A stretch of DNA of 35,755 bases from an uncultured Clostridium sp. Its GTDB lineage: Bacteria; Bacillota; Clostridia; TANB77; CAG-508. The notes beneath the pieces were generated by a model. That model was not told the DNA's origin. It ran no database searches and saw only the letters and a list, made by a program, of their open reading frames with translations. The DNA lies in contig CAMNPT010000010.1 in assembly GCA_946548575.1 (NCBI GenBank), forward strand, positions 1 through 35,755, given 5' to 3'. How positions within the stretch are numbered: the stretch's first letter is position 1; every line of letters begins with the position of its first letter. The translations under genes and the position numbers were made by a program. Shown piece after piece: positions 1 through 9,121 of this stretch.

Positions 1-96
1 AACTTTTTCTTTACTTTTCTTTTTGTATCACCTTCTTTTTTATTTTTTCATTTTTGGGAAATTTAAAGAATTTAAAATTTAGAAAAACAAACATAC

Positions 97-119
97 ACAA
101 TACTTAAAATTTGTATTGT
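97..119 (-). terminator. Possible weak terminator downstream of the four-gene secreted-protein operon
   Basis: A 7-bp perfect stem (97-103 with 113-119) and a 9-nt loop lie just past the stop codon of the last gene of the operon. On the minus strand it is followed by a T-rich stretch containing GTTTTTC. The stem is AT-rich, so termination may be weak. Nothing else is evident in positions 1-130. Confidence 0.35.
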
Positions 120-130
120 TTATGTATTAT

Positions 131-1480
131 TTACATGTTACTCGAGCTGTTATAATTAATATCCTTATTCCAAAAATCAATTAAGTATTGTTTTTCCGTT
201 TTTGGTATTAATGAAATCCTAAATGCAGAAAAAGGTTTATCAAAATTAAGCATTGTTAGTTCTCCATCAGATGCAACCTTTTGCCATCCAGAATCTTTAA
301 CCCAAATTTGATAAATAATTGAATATTCACTATAATCTCTTAACTTTATTCTTAAACCTGAAACACCATATAAATGTTGTTCTTCTATTTCCTTAGTTAT
401 AGCTTCCCCATAATTCAAACCTCTGTTACCTGTACTATTAACACCATCTCCACCTAATATAATAACATTTTTATCACCTAAGCAAGTTGTATTTTTTGAA
501 CTCATAGTAGCATAAGAATTTTCCCCTGGATTAAATCCATAATTATATACATTTTCAAAAGCATATCCTAAGCCTTTCTTACTTTCTCCCCAATGTGTAT
601 ACATATAATTTTGAATTTGAATAAAGTCATTATCAATATCTCCTTCATAATTTAAAACTATTAGTTCAGTTTTATAAAGAGTATTATTCATTATTGCTTC
701 TTTTCCAGCTATTTCATTATTTCCATATCCTGAAGATAAACCTGACCATTGATTAATAGAGCCATACATAAATTTAATATTTGTAGCTTTTGTTATATTT
801 ATATCTACATTTGACTTATTTTCAGCAAAATCAGTAACAACAAATGGATATGTAACATTATTTGCAAATTCCTTAGATAATTTTGTTTTGTTTTCTGATA
901 AGTTCCATCCATTAACTTCTATTATTTCTTCATTTGCTTCAATACTTCCATTTATTTTACCATTAGAAATTTCCTGTTGTTTAAATATTACAACAGGTGC
1001 TGTATTATCTATTTTTATATTTGAATTTAAAATAGTTTCATTATTTTTATTTCCAGAAATATCTACTATTGTTCCTTCTTTGATTTTTATTTTTAATTCT
1101 CCTTCTTCTACAATTTGACTTAATTTTAAGGCATACAATATTCTTTGATTAGTTTGACTTATTTTTTCTATTTCAAATTGACCTGGTAAAATTTCCTTTT
1201 CTCCTACCATAATTTTAACATTGTCTATATTAAAGTTATTTTCTTTAATATTTTTTTCTATGATCCTAATTCTAATTTTCAAGGTATGATTTCTACTTAC
1301 ACAATTTTTACTGATTTTATTTGTATTAGATATATTTGCTAATTGAATTTGAGGTACTACTGTATCTATTTTTATATTAGCAACTGTATTTGTATATTCA
1401 ATCATATATTTTGCATAAATATTGCTACTTGCTAGAACTAAAAATAAAAAAATAAATAAAAAAACTAGCTTTTTTTTCAT
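131..1480 (-). CDS. Secreted Ig-like/ChW-like surface protein
   Basis: Extracellular protein of 449 residues with no recognisable enzyme motif. Residues 1-24 are a signal peptide (KKK, a hydrophobic run, then a YAKY junction that is also present in the 196-residue protein at the head of this operon). Residues about 35-155 look like a bacterial Ig-like module ending in DNTAPV, a common linker between surface Ig repeats, and a second such module follows. The C-terminal 80 residues (GLRIKL..., IWVKDSGWQ, SDG) resemble a clostridial ChW domain, a surface repeat built around a conserved Gly-Trp. It is the last gene of a four-gene operon, 19 bp after its neighbour. A role in adhesion or matrix is inferred from the domains. 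Being secreted is well supported; the specific function is not known. Confidence 0.6.
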   Translation of the reverse strand: MKKKLVFLFIFLFLVLASSNIYAKYMIEYTNTVANIKIDTVVPQIQLANISNTNKISKNCVSRNHTLKIRIRIIEKNIKENNFNIDNVKIMVGEKEILPGQFEIEKISQTNQRILYALKLSQIVEEGELKIKIKEGTIVDISGNKNNETILNSNIKIDNTAPVVIFKQQEISNGKINGSIEANEEIIEVNGWNLSENKTKLSKEFANNVTYPFVVTDFAENKSNVDINITKATNIKFMYGSINQWSGLSSGYGNNEIAGKEAIMNNTLYKTELIVLNYEGDIDNDFIQIQNYMYTHWGESKKGLGYAFENVYNYGFNPGENSYATMSSKNTTCLGDKNVIILGGDGVNSTGNRGLNYGEAITKEIEEQHLYGVSGLRIKLRDYSEYSIIYQIWVKDSGWQKVASDGELTMLNFDKPFSAFRISLIPKTEKQYLIDFWNKDINYNSSSNM

Positions 1481-1499
1481 TTTATTTCACCTCCTAATT

Positions 1500-2018
1500 T
1501 TATTCTCCAAATATACATATTTCAAAATTGTATTTTTTTAAATTTTCACCATCAATTGTATCTTGCTTATTTTCTTTAAAACTCGTCTCATATTTCCATT
1601 CCCAGAAAACATGTATAATTTTCTTCTCACCTTCAGAAATGCTACCAACTTCTCCTTCTTTAATTTTATAAACTAAATTTTTAGGTTTTTGATTTTTACT
1701 TTTTAATATAATTCTATATTGTAATGTAGCATTTGAAGTTAATATTATTTCAAAATTTCCTTTTGTTCCTGGTGCTATTTTCTCATTTATAAAAGTTTTT
1801 TTATCAATTGTAGCCCATAAATTTTTTACCAGATAACTTTGTTCTCCTTTAGAAATCTTTATCTTATATTTTCTTGTTTTTTCATTTTGTTTTTTTGAAT
1901 AATTATAAGAATTAAAAAAAATTAAATCATCTTGAATAAAATAATAATATTTTCTTAAAATAACATATGTAAAAATTAGAACTAATATAAAAATTAGAAT
2001 ATATATTGTTTTTTTCAA
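1500..2018 (-). CDS. TasA/CalY-like secreted beta-sandwich protein, paralogue of the operon's first gene
   Basis: A 172-residue protein with an N-terminal hydrophobic segment (residues 4-22) that is a signal peptide or anchor. The body aligns by eye with the 196-residue product at 2666-3256: both have KIAPGT.G.F.I, a stretch with KP.NL..K, a WEW.YET or WEYETG block and a closing DTID...Y.F...G. This arrangement (a PG-turn followed by alternating beta strands) resembles the camelysin/TasA fibre family of Firmicutes, but no family signature is decisive. It lies third in the operon, 10 bp after the preceding stop. A minor subunit or assembly partner of the first-gene product is a reasonable inference. 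No SipW-type signal peptidase is present in the window. Confidence 0.55.
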   Translation of the reverse strand: MKKTIYILIFILVLIFTYVILRKYYYFIQDDLIFFNSYNYSKKQNEKTRKYKIKISKGEQSYLVKNLWATIDKKTFINEKIAPGTKGNFEIILTSNATLQYRIILKSKNQKPKNLVYKIKEGEVGSISEGEKKIIHVFWEWKYETSFKENKQDTIDGENLKKYNFEICIFGE

Positions 2019-2028
2019 TATTACCTCC

Positions 2029-2526
2029 CTAAATTCTCTTTTGTTCAGAATGAACTTTAATTTGTATTTCTTGAATTATTTCTTCAATGGAAATATTATT
2101 TTTAGTTTGTATTTCAATTCTATAAACATCTTCTTGTTTATTATTTTTTTTCATAATAAATTTTTCTGTTTTGTTTTCATTGATGTTTATTTCTTCATTT
2201 TCTTTAAATATTTTAAAATCTAGATTATCATTTATATCTGACAAAATTTCTATATAATATTCTAATTCAATTTGTGAAACTTCATTTTGTTCATCATAAT
2301 TTTTCACTTTAAAATTATATATTCCTTTTTCATTTGTTTTTGTTAGATTAACTTTATTTTCATTTTCTACTTTAAAAATAGGTTTAGCAATTTCTCCATT
2401 AACATTTACATTTGATTTACTGATTGATTTTCCAATACTAAAACCTGAAAAGAAAAAAATCAAAACCATATTAACTATAATAACTAGAGTAATCTCTCTT
2501 TTCCTCATTTTTATTTTTTCTTTCAT
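2029..2526 (-). CDS. Membrane-anchored or secreted protein with a TasA-like N-terminus
   Basis: A 165-residue, Glu/Asn/Lys-rich protein with one N-terminal hydrophobic stretch (residues about 12-30), then a predicted all-beta region beginning NVNVNGEIAKPIFKVE. The phrase 'GEIAKP.F.VE' just after the signal is typical of secreted fibre-like proteins with SipW-type signals, but the match is short. The first ATG is chosen because GGAGG lies 7 nt upstream; a second Met at residue 7 is possible. It is the second gene of the operon, separated from the first by 139 bp that contain a strong hairpin, and 10 bp from the third. Function unknown; an extracellular appendage or matrix component is inferred from context. 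Confidence 0.5.
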   Translation of the reverse strand: MKEKIKMRKREITLVIIVNMVLIFFFSGFSIGKSISKSNVNVNGEIAKPIFKVENENKVNLTKTNEKGIYNFKVKNYDEQNEVSQIELEYYIEILSDINDNLDFKIFKENEEININENKTEKFIMKKNNKQEDVYRIEIQTKNNISIEEIIQEIQIKVHSEQKRI

Positions 2527-2550
2527 TTCTTACCTCCATTTTAAATTAAT

Positions 2551-2585
2551 AAGTAAGGAAAAACCGATTTTGTTTTTCCTTACTT
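2551..2585 (-). terminator. Intra-operon hairpin between genes 1 and 2 of the TasA-like operon
   Basis: A perfect 14-bp stem (2551-2564 with 2572-2585) with a 7-nt loop sits between the first gene and the ribosome binding site of the second. On the minus strand it is followed by ATTAATTT, only moderately U-rich. It may act as a leaky terminator or a 3' stabiliser that makes the first gene's product much more abundant than the downstream ones. Confidence 0.6.
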
Positions 2586-2665
2586 TGTATAAAAAGGAAT
2601 AACATTTATCCATAAAGTAAGATATACTTTTTTACATTTTCATTTTTCTATAATTTTTATTTTTG

Positions 2666-3256
2666 TTATTGAGGTTCTACTTGTGTTCCTGTAACACTTA
2701 CATTAAATGCATAATTTTGAATATTTTGAGCTTCTGTAGTATCTATAGCATCATTTGTTGCTATTAATTCACTATTTTCTCCTGTTTCATATTCCCATAT
2801 CCATTCAATTGGTATTGTTATAACTTTATTTTCATCTTTTGCACCTATAATTCCAGAAATACCATCTTGCATTTCATTTAAAGAATCATACTCTACATTT
2901 TCATATTTAAATTTTAAATTTGTTGGCTTTGTTTCAGTATCATTAAAATTAATATTATATTTTATTCCAACATCAGAACCTGTTCCATCTACTATAATAT
3001 TAAAGCTTCCACTTGTACCTGGAGCTATTTTATTATCAACTAATGTATTATTATCGCAAGTTGATAGTAAATTGATTTCTTGTATTTGTTCTTTTCCTCC
3101 ATTAACTTTAAAGCTCCATGTTGCAACTTCTGCCATACCTTCTCCTTTAACTTCTGTAATATATTTAGCATATGCTTGTCCTCCTATAAATGCTAAAAGA
3201 ATCATACCCAAAATTGCTAAAATAATTAATACTTTATTTTTTTTACTCAAAAGCAT
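2666..3256 (-). CDS. TasA/CalY-like major secreted subunit
   Basis: A 196-residue secreted protein, first gene of the operon. Residues 1-31 are a signal peptide (SKKNK, hydrophobic core, GGQAYAKYI), followed by KGEGMAEVATWSF and a predicted beta-sandwich with KIAPGTSGSFNIIVDG, a WIWEYETGE block and a C-terminal NYAFNVSVTGTQ strand. Length and organisation fit TasA/camelysin-type fibre proteins of Firmicutes; no metalloprotease motif is evident. The 172-residue protein two genes downstream is a paralogue. Start choice: ATG at 3256 has GGAG only 2 nt away (AGGA is 8 nt away), whereas a TTG at 3250 has AAGGAG at an ideal 8 nt, giving MSKKNK; either is possible. Transcription probably starts at the promoter at 3392-3420. 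The hairpin after the gene suggests it is the most abundant product of the operon. Confidence 0.6.
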   Translation of the reverse strand: MLLSKKNKVLIILAILGMILLAFIGGQAYAKYITEVKGEGMAEVATWSFKVNGGKEQIQEINLLSTCDNNTLVDNKIAPGTSGSFNIIVDGTGSDVGIKYNINFNDTETKPTNLKFKYENVEYDSLNEMQDGISGIIGAKDENKVITIPIEWIWEYETGENSELIATNDAIDTTEAQNIQNYAFNVSVTGTQVEPQ

Positions 3257-3391
3257 CTCTCCTTTCCTATTTTTATTTTGAATTGTTTGGATTATTTTTA
3301 GATAATTAAAAATAATTGATTAAAAGTTTCCCTAAAAAGGGGAATAAATTTTTCTATAAAAATTATAGAATAAATATGAAAATGTAAACAT

Positions 3392-3420
3392 ATTATAATT
3401 ACATAAATTAAGATTGTCAA
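3392..3420 (-). promoter_or_regulatory. Sigma-A promoter of the TasA-like operon
   Basis: TTGACA (3415-3420), exactly 17 nt, TATAAT (3392-3397) on the minus strand: a perfect consensus. The predicted leader of about 130 nt contains several AT-rich hairpins (for example 3352-3358 with 3364-3370, and 9 bp at 3291-3299 with 3308-3316). Confidence 0.85.
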
Positions 3421-3443
3421 TATTTTTTTGCAAATTTTATAAA

Positions 3444-3467
3444 ATTTCGACCGCAAAATTCGACAAA
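3444..3467 (-). promoter_or_regulatory. Pair of Spo0A-box-like sites upstream of the TasA-like operon
   Basis: On the minus strand TTTGTCGAA (3459-3467) matches the core Spo0A box TGTCGAA exactly, and GGTCGAAAT (3444-3452) is a one-mismatch second copy 15 bp closer to the promoter. They lie upstream of the -35 element. In Bacillus, matrix fibre genes are controlled through the Spo0A network, so placement is sensible, but binding is inferred from sequence only. Confidence 0.45.
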
Positions 3468-3488
3468 TGTCCCAAACAAAACGGGACA
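3468..3488 (-). terminator. Hairpin after the TIGR04086 gene
   Basis: TGTCCC (3468-3473) pairs with GGGACA (3483-3488) around a 9-nt loop, right after the stop of the last gene of the ftsH operon. On the minus strand TTTGTCG follows. This short stem is a plausible terminator and abuts the Spo0A-box-like sites. Confidence 0.45.
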
Positions 3489-3492
3489 GGAT

Positions 3493-3864
3493 TCAAATAT
3501 TTACTCCTATTATACCACCTAAGACGCCAAAAATCATTCCTGATATCATCATTATTACACTTTGTAAGTTTAGACTAAATCTCCAATTCAATATACTAGA
3601 AATTAAATATAGTAATATTATATAGCATCCTCCTACAAACGCTCCATTTAATATTCCATTTTTTTTAATTTTTCTATTTCCTATAGAACTTCCTAATAAT
3701 ACACTTATTGCTGTAATTACTATTATTACAGGACTAATTGTATTTTCGCTCAAATTTGTATATGTTAATAATAAAGAAAATATCAGCAAAAGAATAACTG
3801 TTGCAATTAATGCAATTCCAACTCCTTTACTGATATTTTTTACACTACTATTTAAACCTTCCAT
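3493..3864 (-). CDS. TIGR04086 family membrane protein
   Basis: A small integral membrane protein of 123 residues with four predicted transmembrane segments (about 15-36, 44-60, 72-90 and 100-122) joined by short loops; the polar patch GNRKIKKNG sits between helices 2 and 3. The pattern of four helices, glycine-rich helix ends and the KKNG.LNG loop is that of the TIGR04086 (YrzE-like) family, common in Firmicutes and of unknown function. It is the last gene of the femAB-alr-DUF1189-ftsH transcription unit, 82 bp after ftsH. Family assignment rests on resemblance, not on catalytic residues. Confidence 0.7.
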   Translation of the reverse strand: MEGLNSSVKNISKGVGIALIATVILLLIFSLLLTYTNLSENTISPVIIVITAISVLLGSSIGNRKIKKNGILNGAFVGGCYIILLYLISSILNWRFSLNLQSVIMMISGMIFGVLGGIIGVNI

Positions 3865-3946
3865 TAAATCATTTCCTTTCTTATAATTTATTATAAATTA
3901 TATTTATATAAGAAAGGAATTAGAACAAAAGAATATTTTTATGAAT

Positions 3947-5740
3947 TTAATTTTGTTTAAACAATTTTTCAAATTCTTCTTCATTTATTTTTTCTTTTTC
4001 TAATAATGTTTGTGCTATTAAATCTAATTTATCTCTATGCTGTTGTAATAAAGTTTGTGCATCACGATATGCTGTATCTATTAAGTTTTTTACTTCAAGA
4101 CCTATTTTATCTCCTATATTTTCTCCAAACATTTGAATTTCGTATGGCTCTTTTCCTTGGAAATCAATTGGTCCTAAGTTATCACTCATTCCATATTTTG
4201 TTACCATGTCTCTAGCTATTTCGGTTGCCACTTCTATGTCATTTGATGCTCCTGTTGATATATCATCTAATACTAATTTTTCTGCTGCTCTTCCTCCAAG
4301 TAATGCTATTAGTTTTTCTTGCATTTCTGTTTTTGAAATATAATATTTGTCTTCATCAGATTTATACATCGTATATCCACCTGCTACACCTCTTGGTATT
4401 ATTGATATTTCTTTTACATTTGTTTGCGTTGGTAAATATCTACTTACTACAGCATGTCCTGCTTCATGATATGCTGTTAATTTTTTATCTTTATCAGAAT
4501 ATTTTCTTGTATGTTTTTCTAATCCAACAGTAACTTTTTTAACAGCATCTTCTATATCTATATTTTCTATATCTTCATGTTTATGTTTTGTTGCTATTAT
4601 TGCTGCTTCATTTAAGATATTTTCAAGCTCTGCACCTGTAAATCCAGCAGTATCTTCTGCTATACTTTCTAAATTTACATCTTCTGATATTTTTTTGTCT
4701 TTACTATGAATTTTTAAAATATCTAACCTTCCTTTTAAATCTGGTACAGGTATAGTTATTCTTCTATCAAATCTTCCTGGTCTTAATAATGCCTTATCCA
4801 ACATCTCTGGTCTATTTGTAGCTGCTAATACAATTATTGTTTCCTCAGAACCAAATCCATCCATTTCAACTAATAATTGGTTTAGTGTTTGATTATTCTC
4901 TGTTTCTGCTCCACTATTAGATGTTCTTCTTGAACCTATTGCATCTATTTCATCTATAAATACAATACAAGGTGCTAATTTTCTTGCTTTTTCAAATAAT
5001 TTTCTAACACGTGATGCTCCAAGACCTGCAAACATTTCTATAAATTCTGAACCACTCATTGATATAAATGGTACATCTGCCTCTCCAGCAATTGCTTTTG
5101 CTATTAATGTTTTACCAGTTCCTGGTTTTCCATATAATAATACACCTTTTGGAACTCTTGCACCCATTTTTGTATATTTTTCTGGTCTTTTAAGAAAATC
5201 TACAATTTCTACCATTTCTTCTTTTTCTTCATCTAATCCTGCAACATCATCAAATTTTATTTTTGTTTTTCTTTCTGTATCATCATATACTTGTCCTTTT
5301 TCTCCTAATCCTTGCATTTTAAATATCATAATAAATAATGCAACCATAATTGCTGTTGGTAAAAATGAAATTATAAAGCCTGGAATTTGAGATGCAGCAC
5401 TTCTTGGTTTCTGTATTAATTCAATTTCGTTTCCTTCAGCCACTTTTGTTTGTACTAAATCCATAAAACTTTCTATTTCTGGAACAATAGCAGTTTTCTC
5501 TTCCTCTTCATTTTTTATTTTCACCTTTACTGTAGAACTTCCAGTTTTCATTTCAACTTTTTCTATATTTCCATAAGATAGTTCTTTTATTAAGTCTGTA
5601 TATGGAATAGTATTTTCTTCTTCTTTATTTTTTTCTTGTAATAAAAAATATACTCCAATAAAAATTGCTATAACCAATACAACTGTTAAAATTCCTAATA
5701 AAATCATTTTTTGTTTTTCTTTTTTTTCTTTATTATTCAT
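3947..5740 (-). CDS. ftsH: ATP-dependent zinc metalloprotease FtsH
   Basis: Membrane-bound AAA+ protease that degrades misassembled membrane proteins and selected soluble regulators. At 597 residues it is close to the usual length. It has an N-terminal transmembrane segment (12-33), a small external domain (about 40-112), a second transmembrane segment (about 119-140), then the AAA domain with Walker A GKPGTGKT (204-211), Walker B FIDEID (261-266) and the pore loop MFAGLGASR near 236. The Zn-protease domain carries HEAGH (425-429) and the third ligand Asp501 in TGASND. The usual GPPGTGKT is GKPGTGKT here, a mild variation that keeps the P-loop Lys and Thr. It follows the DUF1189 gene by 23 bp in an envelope operon. 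No in-frame CGG codons. Confidence 0.97.
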   Translation of the reverse strand: MNNKEKKEKQKMILLGILTVVLVIAIFIGVYFLLQEKNKEEENTIPYTDLIKELSYGNIEKVEMKTGSSTVKVKIKNEEEEKTAIVPEIESFMDLVQTKVAEGNEIELIQKPRSAASQIPGFIISFLPTAIMVALFIMIFKMQGLGEKGQVYDDTERKTKIKFDDVAGLDEEKEEMVEIVDFLKRPEKYTKMGARVPKGVLLYGKPGTGKTLIAKAIAGEADVPFISMSGSEFIEMFAGLGASRVRKLFEKARKLAPCIVFIDEIDAIGSRRTSNSGAETENNQTLNQLLVEMDGFGSEETIIVLAATNRPEMLDKALLRPGRFDRRITIPVPDLKGRLDILKIHSKDKKISEDVNLESIAEDTAGFTGAELENILNEAAIIATKHKHEDIENIDIEDAVKKVTVGLEKHTRKYSDKDKKLTAYHEAGHAVVSRYLPTQTNVKEISIIPRGVAGGYTMYKSDEDKYYISKTEMQEKLIALLGGRAAEKLVLDDISTGASNDIEVATEIARDMVTKYGMSDNLGPIDFQGKEPYEIQMFGENIGDKIGLEVKNLIDTAYRDAQTLLQQHRDKLDLIAQTLLEKEKINEEEFEKLFKQN

Positions 5741-5763
5741 TTTTTTCTTCCTTTCTTTTTTAT

Positions 5764-6777
5764 TTAAGCATTTGATCCTTCAGGTTCATTATCACCTACA
5801 TCATTTTCTTCTTTGTCTTTTTCTTTTCTTTCTTCTCTTTCTTTTTCATCTTTTTCTTCCTGTTCTTTATCTTCTTGTTCTTTTTTTATTATTGCTTCAG
5901 CTTCTGCTAATTTAATTAAATCCATTTGTTTTTTTATTAAGTCTGATTTTAAAATAAATATTGCCGCAACTAAATATATAACTGCAACAGACATATACAT
6001 TACATTAAAATATGTCATATTAAAATCTGTAAATGTATTTACTAAAATATATAGCAAATTTAAAAACGATGATAAAGTTAGAGAATATATTGACATATTA
6101 AATATTGCAACATATCTCATTTTTATTCTTGCCAAAAGAGTTGTTATATATCCAAAACAACTTACAATTAATGTATTTGGAATTATAGTTAATAAATATA
6201 TTAAGAAACTCATCATAAATACTGTTAAGAATATACTAATATATACATTAATCATTTTGCTACTATGAATGTCATTTATTAAAGATTGCTTATTAAATTG
6301 TGATATTTGCATTTGTGCAAATATTTCGTTATATAAATATGTTATTGTACCTGATACATTTGAATTTTTTATTATGACTTTATCTTTCAAAATAACCATT
6401 CCTCTACCATTTTGGCTTATAGAATTAGTATATTTATTAATTTGTTGTTCATCATCTGTTTTTGTGTCAATAATTGTTTCTCCAATAAATGGATTATCAT
6501 CATCTGAAAATATAATTTCATTTTCAGTTTCTACATTTAAAATTCCATCTTTATATGAAAACTCTGGAGCTCCATTTTCTAGATAATTAACTCCATGTTG
6601 TAATATTTCGTATGTTTTATACATATATCTAAAGCTCATTACAATTGCAACTATTGCTACAATTCCCAATAAATATTCTACAGCCTTCTTTAAACCTTCT
6701 GCTGCTATATCTGGATATTTTTCTATTTTCGCAATTGAATACCATATTTTTTTTAAAAATCCGATTTTTCTATCCAT
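5764..6777 (-). CDS. DUF1189-like membrane protein
   Basis: A 337-residue membrane protein. It starts with a short amphipathic region (FLKKIWYSIAKIEKYPDIA), a transmembrane segment around 33-50, an external region of about 110 residues (DDDNPFIGETIIDT), then four transmembrane segments between about 175 and 275, and a highly charged Lys/Glu tail of about 50 residues likely to be cytoplasmic and coiled-coil. The order and the N-terminal motif fit the DUF1189 family found in Firmicutes; function is not established. Its start codon overlaps the alr stop by one base (TAATG), implying translational coupling to alanine racemase and hence an envelope-related role. Confidence 0.65.
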   Translation of the reverse strand: MDRKIGFLKKIWYSIAKIEKYPDIAAEGLKKAVEYLLGIVAIVAIVMSFRYMYKTYEILQHGVNYLENGAPEFSYKDGILNVETENEIIFSDDDNPFIGETIIDTKTDDEQQINKYTNSISQNGRGMVILKDKVIIKNSNVSGTITYLYNEIFAQMQISQFNKQSLINDIHSSKMINVYISIFLTVFMMSFLIYLLTIIPNTLIVSCFGYITTLLARIKMRYVAIFNMSIYSLTLSSFLNLLYILVNTFTDFNMTYFNVMYMSVAVIYLVAAIFILKSDLIKKQMDLIKLAEAEAIIKKEQEDKEQEEKDEKEREERKEKDKEENDVGDNEPEGSNA

Positions 6778-7895
6778 TACCTGTACTCCCTTCTTATATT
6801 AGAATCTACAAATTTAGGATTAATATTCAATTCAACCTTATCACCTATATTTATATTTTTATTAGTTATATCACATGTAATATGATATGTTCCAATTCTT
6901 CCAAGCACCTTACAATTTTGATTATTTATTTTAACATAAATTTCTTGTTTCTTTAAACTATCTTTTACATCTCTTACTATATATCTCAATTTATCGATTG
7001 GTCTAAACATATCTCTGCCATTTGTTATATTTAATCCTTCCATATATCCAACAGGTACTATAGCAACTTTTATATTGTTCTTTGTTTTATATGTGTTAGA
7101 ATATCCAATGTTAAAACCTTTTGGTAATTCTTTTATTTCTGATACAGCTGATTCTAAATACGTAACTTTTTTTAGTCCAATATGATTTTTAAATGCTAAA
7201 CTTCCAGTAAATGCTGATCCAATTCTAACTGCATTTAGATGCATATTAGGATATTTTAAAAATGCTGATGAATTACAAATATGAAGCATTCCTGTTTCTA
7301 TTTTGTTCATTTTTAAAACTTCTATTGCATTTATAAATCTATCAAATTGTAATTTTGTATATTTTTCATTAAAAAAGCTGATTGAAAAATGTGAATAAGT
7401 TCCTTCTATTATTATGTTTTCAATTTCTTTTAATTTTTCAATCATTTTGTCCCTATCACTATATATAAAACCATATCTTCCAAATCCGGTGTCTATTTTT
7501 AAATGTGCTCTTATTTTTTTGTTTTTTTGCTTTGCTATTTCTTCTGCTACTTCAATATCTTCTTTTGAACTAATTGTAATTATTATATTATTTTCTATTA
7601 ATTTTTCTACATCTTCTTTTATTGCTGTTCCAGATAACATTAAAATATCTTGTTTTATTCCTGCTTCTCTTAATTTTAAAGCTTCTTGCAAATTAGATAC
7701 TGCAAAATGTGAAATACCATTATCAATTAAAAATTTTGTTAATTCTATAATTCCAAGTCCATATCCATTTGCTTTAACAACAGCAATAATTTTAAGTGGA
7801 TTACCATTATCATCTACTCCACTTTTTTCAGCATATTTTTTTATTTGTTCTATATTATGTCTTAAATTGTCTTTACTAATTACTAAATTGCTCAA
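6777..7895 (-). CDS. alr: Alanine racemase
   Basis: PLP enzyme that interconverts L- and D-alanine for peptidoglycan. At 372 residues it has normal length for the family. The PLP-lysine motif [10 protein letters not shown] is at 39-48 (Lys41), the [10 protein letters not shown] motif at 133-142, and the second catalytic base is the Tyr in GYSNTYKTK (Tyr265), followed by IVPVGYMEG as in other bacterial Alr proteins. Cytoplasmic. It starts 11 bp after the FemAB-like gene and overlaps the next gene by one base. A broader-specificity amino-acid racemase of the same fold is possible but less likely beside a peptidoglycan-bridge enzyme. Confidence 0.95.
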   Translation of the reverse strand: MSNLVISKDNLRHNIEQIKKYAEKSGVDDNGNPLKIIAVVKANGYGLGIIELTKFLIDNGISHFAVSNLQEALKLREAGIKQDILMLSGTAIKEDVEKLIENNIIITISSKEDIEVAEEIAKQKNKKIRAHLKIDTGFGRYGFIYSDRDKMIEKLKEIENIIIEGTYSHFSISFFNEKYTKLQFDRFINAIEVLKMNKIETGMLHICNSSAFLKYPNMHLNAVRIGSAFTGSLAFKNHIGLKKVTYLESAVSEIKELPKGFNIGYSNTYKTKNNIKVAIVPVGYMEGLNITNGRDMFRPIDKLRYIVRDVKDSLKKQEIYVKINNQNCKVLGRIGTYHITCDITNKNINIGDKVELNINPKFVDSNIRREYR

Positions 7896-7906
7896 TTTAA
7901 CAACTC

Positions 7907-8965
7907 CTATTTTAATAATTTTCTTTTAATTTGTCTAATTGTTCTAAATAGTTTTTCTGAAAAACGATATAAAGAGTAGGTTATTGGTTTAAATGGCATA
8001 TAAATTTCTCCAATAAATTCTGTAAATGTTGCTCCAAAACCTTGTTTAAATCTATATAACCCATATTGTGGATGATTTTCATCAACAACACCTGATACAC
8101 CTCTAAAATCATATATATCATCTTTTCTTGCAATTGCCATTTTTATCATTTCCCATTGTAATAAATAGTTTGGCATTAAATTTCTATAACTATTACTACT
8201 TGCACCATATAAATACCATGTTTTATTTCCATAAAAAATTGGTATTACTCCTGATATTGGCTTGTCCTCATAATATGCCATAAGTAATTTCATGTGTTCT
8301 TTTCCTAGACAATCATACATTTTTTCAAAATATTCTAGAGGTCTTATTATGAAACCATCTCTTTTTCCTGTTTCAATCATAATTTTATGAAAATCTTTTA
8401 AATCCTCTCTTGTCCCCTCTTTTATAACTACACCTTTTCTACCAGCTAATCTTATATTATATCTCCATTTTTGTTTAAATCCTGCCATTACTTCTTCTTC
8501 AGTTTTATTTTTTATATCTAATCTGAATACATATCTAGGTTGAATTTCATCTTTAAAATCTTTTGCATCATCTTTTATTTTATAACCTAAATTTGTTACA
8601 ACTTCTCTAAACTTTTCGTCACTACTTAGGACATCTGGCTCTATTCTTAGAACGATTGCTTTATATTTTTTTGCCAGCTCCTTTGCTCCATCTGTTAATT
8701 GTTTCATTATTGCTAAATCATGAACATCACATACAGGTCCTCTTGATGCATACATAATATTTCCGAATATTGGCATTTTTCTGATCCATACACATAATGA
8801 ACCTACTATATTTCCCTGTTCATTTTCAGCTAATATTACTTCTGGTATCCAATTTGGCTTTTTCACTTCTGCCCATTCTAATGATTGTTGAAAATTACAT
8901 CTTTCGTGATTTTCTAAAAATTGTTTATATTGATTTTTTGATTCTTCATCAGTTACAAATTTCAT
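7907..8965 (-). CDS. FemAB-family peptidoglycan bridge aminoacyltransferase
   Basis: Member of the FemA/FemB/FemX family, which uses aminoacyl-tRNA to add amino acids to the peptide stem of lipid II. It has 352 residues, two GNAT-like halves, and family blocks [13 protein letters not shown] (25-37), [17 protein letters not shown] (about 165-181), the acceptor-site region [19 protein letters not shown], and the closing DFRGVSG...[11 protein letters not shown]. No long helical hairpin insertion is apparent, so it is closer to FemX-type or generic family members. First gene of the operon with alr, behind the promoter at 9000-9028. The residue it adds cannot be told from sequence. Confidence 0.9.
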   Translation of the reverse strand: MKFVTDEESKNQYKQFLENHERCNFQQSLEWAEVKKPNWIPEVILAENEQGNIVGSLCVWIRKMPIFGNIMYASRGPVCDVHDLAIMKQLTDGAKELAKKYKAIVLRIEPDVLSSDEKFREVVTNLGYKIKDDAKDFKDEIQPRYVFRLDIKNKTEEEVMAGFKQKWRYNIRLAGRKGVVIKEGTREDLKDFHKIMIETGKRDGFIIRPLEYFEKMYDCLGKEHMKLLMAYYEDKPISGVIPIFYGNKTWYLYGASSNSYRNLMPNYLLQWEMIKMAIARKDDIYDFRGVSGVVDENHPQYGLYRFKQGFGATFTEFIGEIYMPFKPITYSLYRFSEKLFRTIRQIKRKLLK

Positions 8966-8999
8966 TTTTGCCTCCTATTTTTTGCTTTTATACTTTTGT

Positions 9000-9028
9000 A
9001 TTGTACACTAAAACGGAAAAATTTACAA
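9000..9028 (-). promoter_or_regulatory. Sigma-A promoter of the femAB-alr-ftsH operon
   Basis: TTGTAA (9023-9028), 17 nt, TACAAT (9000-9005) on the minus strand, about 35 bp before the start codon, which has AGGAGG at a good distance. Confidence 0.7.
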
Positions 9029-9063
9029 GGGATTTTGATTATTAAATAAATTTGTAATATAAA

Positions 9064-9092
9064 TTGAGTTTTTTAATAAAATATGATACTAT
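9064..9092 (+). promoter_or_regulatory. Sigma-A promoter of the mscS-like gene
   Basis: TTGAGT (9064-9069), 17 nt, TACTAT (9087-9092). AGAGG at 9111-9115 is the ribosome binding site, 6 nt before ATG. Confidence 0.6.
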
Positions 9093-9121
9093 ATAAATAA
9101 TAAAAAAGAAAGAGGTTTATT

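Noticed and set aside
888..1118. Plus-strand open frames opposite minus-strand genes (for example 888-1118, 5813-6586, 7414-7929)
   Set aside because: Hydrophobic low-complexity translations antisense to well-supported genes, without ribosome binding sites.
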